Source: Methylovorus sp035565335 (GTDB lineage: Bacteria; Pseudomonadota; Gammaproteobacteria; Burkholderiales; Methylophilaceae). From it: DNA of 9,952 nucleotides. The translations under genes were made by a program, and so were the position numbers. This document shows positions 7,433 through 9,952 of this stretch, in pieces. Numbering within the stretch: the stretch's first letter is position 1; each line of letters opens with the position of its first letter. Under the pieces are notes generated by a model. That model was not told the DNA's origin and did not search any database. It worked only from the letters and a program-made list of their open reading frames with translations. The DNA lies in NCBI GenBank assembly GCA_035565335.1, contig DATMSO010000021.1:1-9952 (forward strand), given 5' to 3'.

Positions 7433-8853
7433 ACAAGCACAGCCTGAACCTCAGCCTGCTGGCCACGGCGCTGGTGCTGGCCGGATGCTCGACTGCCAAG
7501 CCGCCGGAGCAGGTCAGCCTGCAACTGCCCAGCCAGTATCGCGAAGCCGCGCAGCTGGATGGCGCCTGGCAGGCGGGCCAGCCCGCCGACCATATCGACC
7601 GTGGTCAGTGGTGGACGGTATTTAACGATACCGAGCTGAATAACCTGATCGAAGCCGCCACCGAAAGCAGCCCCACCCTGACCATTGCCCTGGCCCGGGT
7701 GAAAGAAGCCCGCGCCAATGCTGGCGTGGTGGATGCTGATCGCAAGTTTCAGCTGAATGGCGGCGTGGGCCCCACCCGCCAGCGCGATCCGGATACACCG
7801 GCCAGCACCGAATGGCGCGCGCAGGTAAATGCCTCGTATGAGGTCGACCTGATCGGTCGGCTATCGGACCAGAGCCGCGCCGCCCAGCTCGATGCACAAG
7901 GCCAGGAGGCCGCCTACCGGTCGGTATTGCTGGCCTTGCAAGCGGACATTGCCCAGCAGTATTTCACGCTGCGGGCGCTGGATTCGGAGCTGGACATCCT
8001 GCGCAAAACCATAGACCTGCGGCAGGAAGAGCTGCGCATGGTGCAGCGGCGTTTTGACCTGGGCGACATCGGCGAGCTGGACCTGGCCAAGGCCAGAACC
8101 GAACTCGCCACCGTGCAGGCCGAGCAGGAATCCGTGCTGCGTAACCGCGCCCAGCAAGACCACGCGCTGGCCATTCTGCTGGGCAAAACCCCGGCGGAAT
8201 TCACACTGGCGGCAGCACCGCTGCAACTGAATGTAGTGCATGTGCCCGTCGGCCTGCCGTCGCAATTGCTGGAGCGCCGCCCGGACATCGCCCAGGCACA
8301 ACGTGCGCTCGCCGCCGCCAGTGCCCGTGTGGGTGCCGCCAAGGCCGCGTTCTTCCCACGGCTGATGCTCACCGGCACCGGCGGTTACGAGTCGAACGAA
8401 CTGCATGACTTGTTCAAATGGTCCAGCCGCAGCTGGCTGCTCGGCCCCCTGGTCGGCACCGCGCTCACGCTGCCTATCCTCGATGGCGGCCGCAACAAGG
8501 CCAATCTGTCCCGCGCGGATGCTGTGTACGAACGCGAAGTCGCCAACTACCGCCAGCAAGTGCTAGTCGGCTTTCAGGAAGTGGAAAACAACCTGAGCGG
8601 CCTGCGCACGCTGGACAGGCAGATCGACTACCAGCGCCAGGCCATCGCCTCCGCCAGCGTAGCCGAGCGCCTCGCCAACACCCGCTACAAAAACGGCTCC
8701 GCCAGCTACTTTGAAGTCATCGACGCGCAACGCACCAGCCTCTCGGTGCAACGCGCCGAAGTGCAAACAGCAGGCCTCAGAATGCTGACTTCGGTTGGCT
8801 TGATTCGGGCGCTGGGTGGGGGATGGTCGGAAACAGCAGAAAAGTCTTCCTGA
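7429..8853 (+). CDS. oprN: outer-membrane efflux channel lipoprotein (NodT/OprN/OpcM family)
   Basis: This 474-aa TolC-like channel provides the exit duct of the tripartite pump. The signal peptide ends in the lipobox L17-A18-G19-C20, so C20 should be lipidated after signal peptidase II cleavage. Two homologous halves of long helices and beta-strands follow. The first includes QWWTVFNDTELNNLIEAA (60-77) and SYEVDLIGRLSDQSRAA (136-152). The second includes LLERRPDIAQAQRALAAASA (280-299), AAFFPRLMLTGTGGY (306-320), LPILDGGRNKANL (348-360) and TRYKNGSASYFEVIDAQRT (418-436). These are diagnostic of the NodT-type family and the length is normal. The start ATG overlaps the pump stop codon in ATGA, and AAAGGA lies 8 nt upstream. 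It is the last gene of the operon; the stop is 25 nt before a strong hairpin. The symbol marks family resemblance, not proven orthology. Confidence 0.95.
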   Translation: MNKHSLNLSLLATALVLAGCSTAKPPEQVSLQLPSQYREAAQLDGAWQAGQPADHIDRGQWWTVFNDTELNNLIEAATESSPTLTIALARVKEARANAGVVDADRKFQLNGGVGPTRQRDPDTPASTEWRAQVNASYEVDLIGRLSDQSRAAQLDAQGQEAAYRSVLLALQADIAQQYFTLRALDSELDILRKTIDLRQEELRMVQRRFDLGDIGELDLAKARTELATVQAEQESVLRNRAQQDHALAILLGKTPAEFTLAAAPLQLNVVHVPVGLPSQLLERRPDIAQAQRALAAASARVGAAKAAFFPRLMLTGTGGYESNELHDLFKWSSRSWLLGPLVGTALTLPILDGGRNKANLSRADAVYEREVANYRQQVLVGFQEVENNLSGLRTLDRQIDYQRQAIASASVAERLANTRYKNGSASYFEVIDAQRTSLSVQRAEVQTAGLRMLTSVGLIRALGGGWSETAEKSS

Positions 8854-8881
8854 TGTAAAACGGAAGGATGTAAAGACGAAG
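8852..8881 (+). repeat. imperfect tandem 15-nt repeat at the end of the outer-membrane factor gene
   Basis: Two adjacent 15-nt units, GATGTAAAACGGAAG (8852-8866) and GATGTAAAGACGAAG (8867-8881), agree at 12 of 15 positions. The first unit overlaps the TGA stop codon and the second runs into the base of the terminator stem. This looks like a small local duplication; no function is evident. Confidence 0.5.
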
Positions 8882-8910
8882 GTGCAAGAGACTCTCATCT
8901 CTTGCACCTT
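8879..8910. terminator. intrinsic terminator, probably bidirectional, between convergent genes
   Basis: AAGGTGCAAGAGA (8879-8891) pairs perfectly with TCTCTTGCACCTT (8898-8910) around a 6-nt loop: 13 uninterrupted base pairs. On the plus strand it is followed by TGTTGTTTCT, a moderately T-rich tract, as expected for termination of the efflux operon. On the minus strand the downstream CGTCTTTACATCC is a weaker T tract, but the hairpin sits 18 nt past the stop of the convergent AraC-type gene, so it could serve both transcripts. Confidence 0.9.
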
Positions 8911-8928
8911 TGTTGTTTCTGGACTGCC

Positions 8929-9795
8929 TTACTTCAGCGGCAAATAGATGTCTGTTATCAGATCGGCTTCAGGTGTCTCGGGCAGCAGATTTATATAATG
9001 AAAATAAAGCGGAAAATCACGCAGCTCCTCCCCACTGTCCGGCAGCCATTCACGATACAGGGGGTAAATACTTTCCCCCATGCGCGTATGCGATCCCAGA
9101 TGCCGGACTCTTGCACAACGTCCACCCGGAATAGATTTCATCACAACACCTTGCGCATTGGCAGCGATCTCGATTTTGATTTCCCCGGCAATATCAAACC
9201 GGAATTCTGAGGGCTCCGTCGTATCAGGGTTGTCATACGCAATGCCAAATGTCCTGGAACTGTTTTTAGGGGAAAACCCTGTTTGCTTGCGCCATGCAAT
9301 GAAGTCCCCAACCGAATGATTCAATTTATCAGGGGCGCCGCGATGCTCCTTTACGGCAATCATCGTCGTTTCAACATTCACAATCTCAACCTGCATTATT
9401 TTATTTCCTTCCGGTAAGCGGAACCGATACACCCCATGCCAGGCCTCCCAATCAGGGCTTTTTCTGAATGCCGATGGGGATTGCCCAAAGATATTACCGA
9501 AGGCACGTGTAAACGATTCCGGAGTTTCAAAACCGGCATTCAAGGCGATGTCGATAATTTTCACGTTTGGATCGAACGCGAGCTGATAGGACGCATGTCG
9601 CAGACGAAGCAGCAAAATATACCGAGCAACGGTAATGCCGATGTAATCGCCAAATTGCCGGTGGAAGTGGAATTTGGAAAAGCCTGCGACCTCACATAAG
9701 GCATCGATGCTTAAAGATTCATCCAGGTTCTGCTCAATGTAATCCAGCACCTTTTGAAATCTCATTGCATACACTTCAACCCTGCGTTCATTCAT
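8929..9795 (-). CDS. AraC-family regulator with C-terminal GyrI-like ligand-binding domain (Rob-like architecture)
   Basis: This is a 288-aa protein from the preferred ATG at 9795. An in-frame GTG at 9813 would add 6 residues, but the GGAG ribosome-binding site (9801-9804) falls inside that extension, so 9795 is chosen. The DNA-binding domain is N-terminal with two helix-turn-helix motifs. The first is SIDALCEVAGFSKFHFHRQF (29-48). The second is KIIDIALNAGFETPESFTRA (79-98), followed by FGNIFGQSPSAFRK (99-112). Residues about 135-287 form a GyrI-like (SOUL/BmrR-C type) domain with GIAYDNP (184-190), FRFDIA (198-203) and YPLYREWLPDSG (244-255). Such regulators often bind hydrophobic drugs or dyes and control stress or efflux genes. 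Its target is unknown; it is convergent with, and separated by a terminator from, the efflux operon. Sampled G+C is about 45-50 percent, lower than the pump genes. Confidence 0.92.
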   Translation of the reverse strand: MNERRVEVYAMRFQKVLDYIEQNLDESLSIDALCEVAGFSKFHFHRQFGDYIGITVARYILLLRLRHASYQLAFDPNVKIIDIALNAGFETPESFTRAFGNIFGQSPSAFRKSPDWEAWHGVYRFRLPEGNKIMQVEIVNVETTMIAVKEHRGAPDKLNHSVGDFIAWRKQTGFSPKNSSRTFGIAYDNPDTTEPSEFRFDIAGEIKIEIAANAQGVVMKSIPGGRCARVRHLGSHTRMGESIYPLYREWLPDSGEELRDFPLYFHYINLLPETPEADLITDIYLPLK

Positions 9796-9952
9796 GTTGG
9801 CTCCGTTCTTCACAGACCGAACTATGCCTAGGATGTTTGACGAAAACCTGACCGAAATTGCTAAACCTCTATTAAATGTTTGAAATGGTTTTTAGAACAG
9901 AGAAAATCAACCCCAAGGGTCAGCAATATTGTTTATAAAAACACGTAAGACA
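9796..9952 (-). promoter_or_regulatory. upstream region of the AraC/GyrI-type regulator
   Basis: This AT-rich stretch holds the GGAG ribosome-binding site (9801-9804, 5 nt before the ATG) and presumably the promoter. On the minus strand weak candidates include TTCTAA and TAATAG about 17 bp apart, but neither box is close to consensus, so no promoter is assigned firmly. No coding sequence, tRNA or clear hairpin was found up to the right edge. Confidence 0.35.

Noticed and set aside
9796..9813. GTG start giving a 294-residue AraC-type protein
   Set aside because: The only good Shine-Dalgarno (GGAG, 9801-9804) falls within this extension and is correctly spaced for the ATG at 9795.
1..9952. Search for transposons, CRISPR arrays, phage genes or toxin-antitoxin pairs
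   Set aside because: No transposase or integrase-like protein, no regularly spaced repeats, no long terminal inverted repeats and no small gene pairs were seen. All large spaces are filled by the genes listed.

Overview
The window reads as chromosomal DNA of a Gram-negative proteobacterium, most likely a betaproteobacterium. The evidence is the tRNA-Val(UAC)/tRNA-Asp pair with encoded CCA, a complete tripartite RND efflux operon that needs an outer membrane, and strong resemblance of the pump to MexF/CeoB/BpeF proteins. A methylotrophic family such as Methylophilaceae is possible, but I cannot establish genus or family from sequence alone.

Layout. Positions 1-157 (minus strand) hold the start of a tRNA operon: a near-consensus sigma70 promoter with a GC-rich discriminator, a complete tRNA-Val(UAC), and the first 18 nt of a tRNA-Asp running off the left edge. 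Next is a LysR-type regulator (202-1146, minus). It is divergent from a five-gene operon on the plus strand: a short-chain dehydrogenase (1282-2037), an alpha/beta hydrolase-fold protein (2080-2886), a membrane fusion protein (2955-4187), an RND pump (4223-7432) and an outer-membrane factor lipoprotein (7429-8853). A perfect 13-bp hairpin at 8879-8910 closes the operon and also lies just past the stop of a convergent AraC-family regulator with a GyrI-like ligand domain (9795-8929, minus). The right edge (9796-9952) is AT-rich upstream DNA of that regulator.

How the genes work together. The pump, adaptor and outer-membrane channel form a MexEF-OprN/CeoAB-OpcM/BpeEF-OprC type exporter. In the Burkholderia versions a lipase-like gene (llpE) precedes the adaptor gene and a LysR regulator lies nearby, and the same logic is seen here with an extra SDR at the operon head. 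The SDR keeps its catalytic residues and may reduce a carbonyl or quinone-like compound that is also a pump substrate or signal. The LysR protein is the obvious candidate regulator through the 135-bp divergent intergenic region.

The most unusual point is that the hydrolase-fold protein has glutamine (Q119) where the nucleophilic serine of the GDSAGG motif should be, while the oxyanion HGG motif and plausible Asp and His residues remain. It therefore may not be a conventional esterase. The rest of the window looks like well-understood machinery; I see no mobile element, CRISPR array, phage gene or convincingly new system. No stretch over 300 bases lacks a gene.
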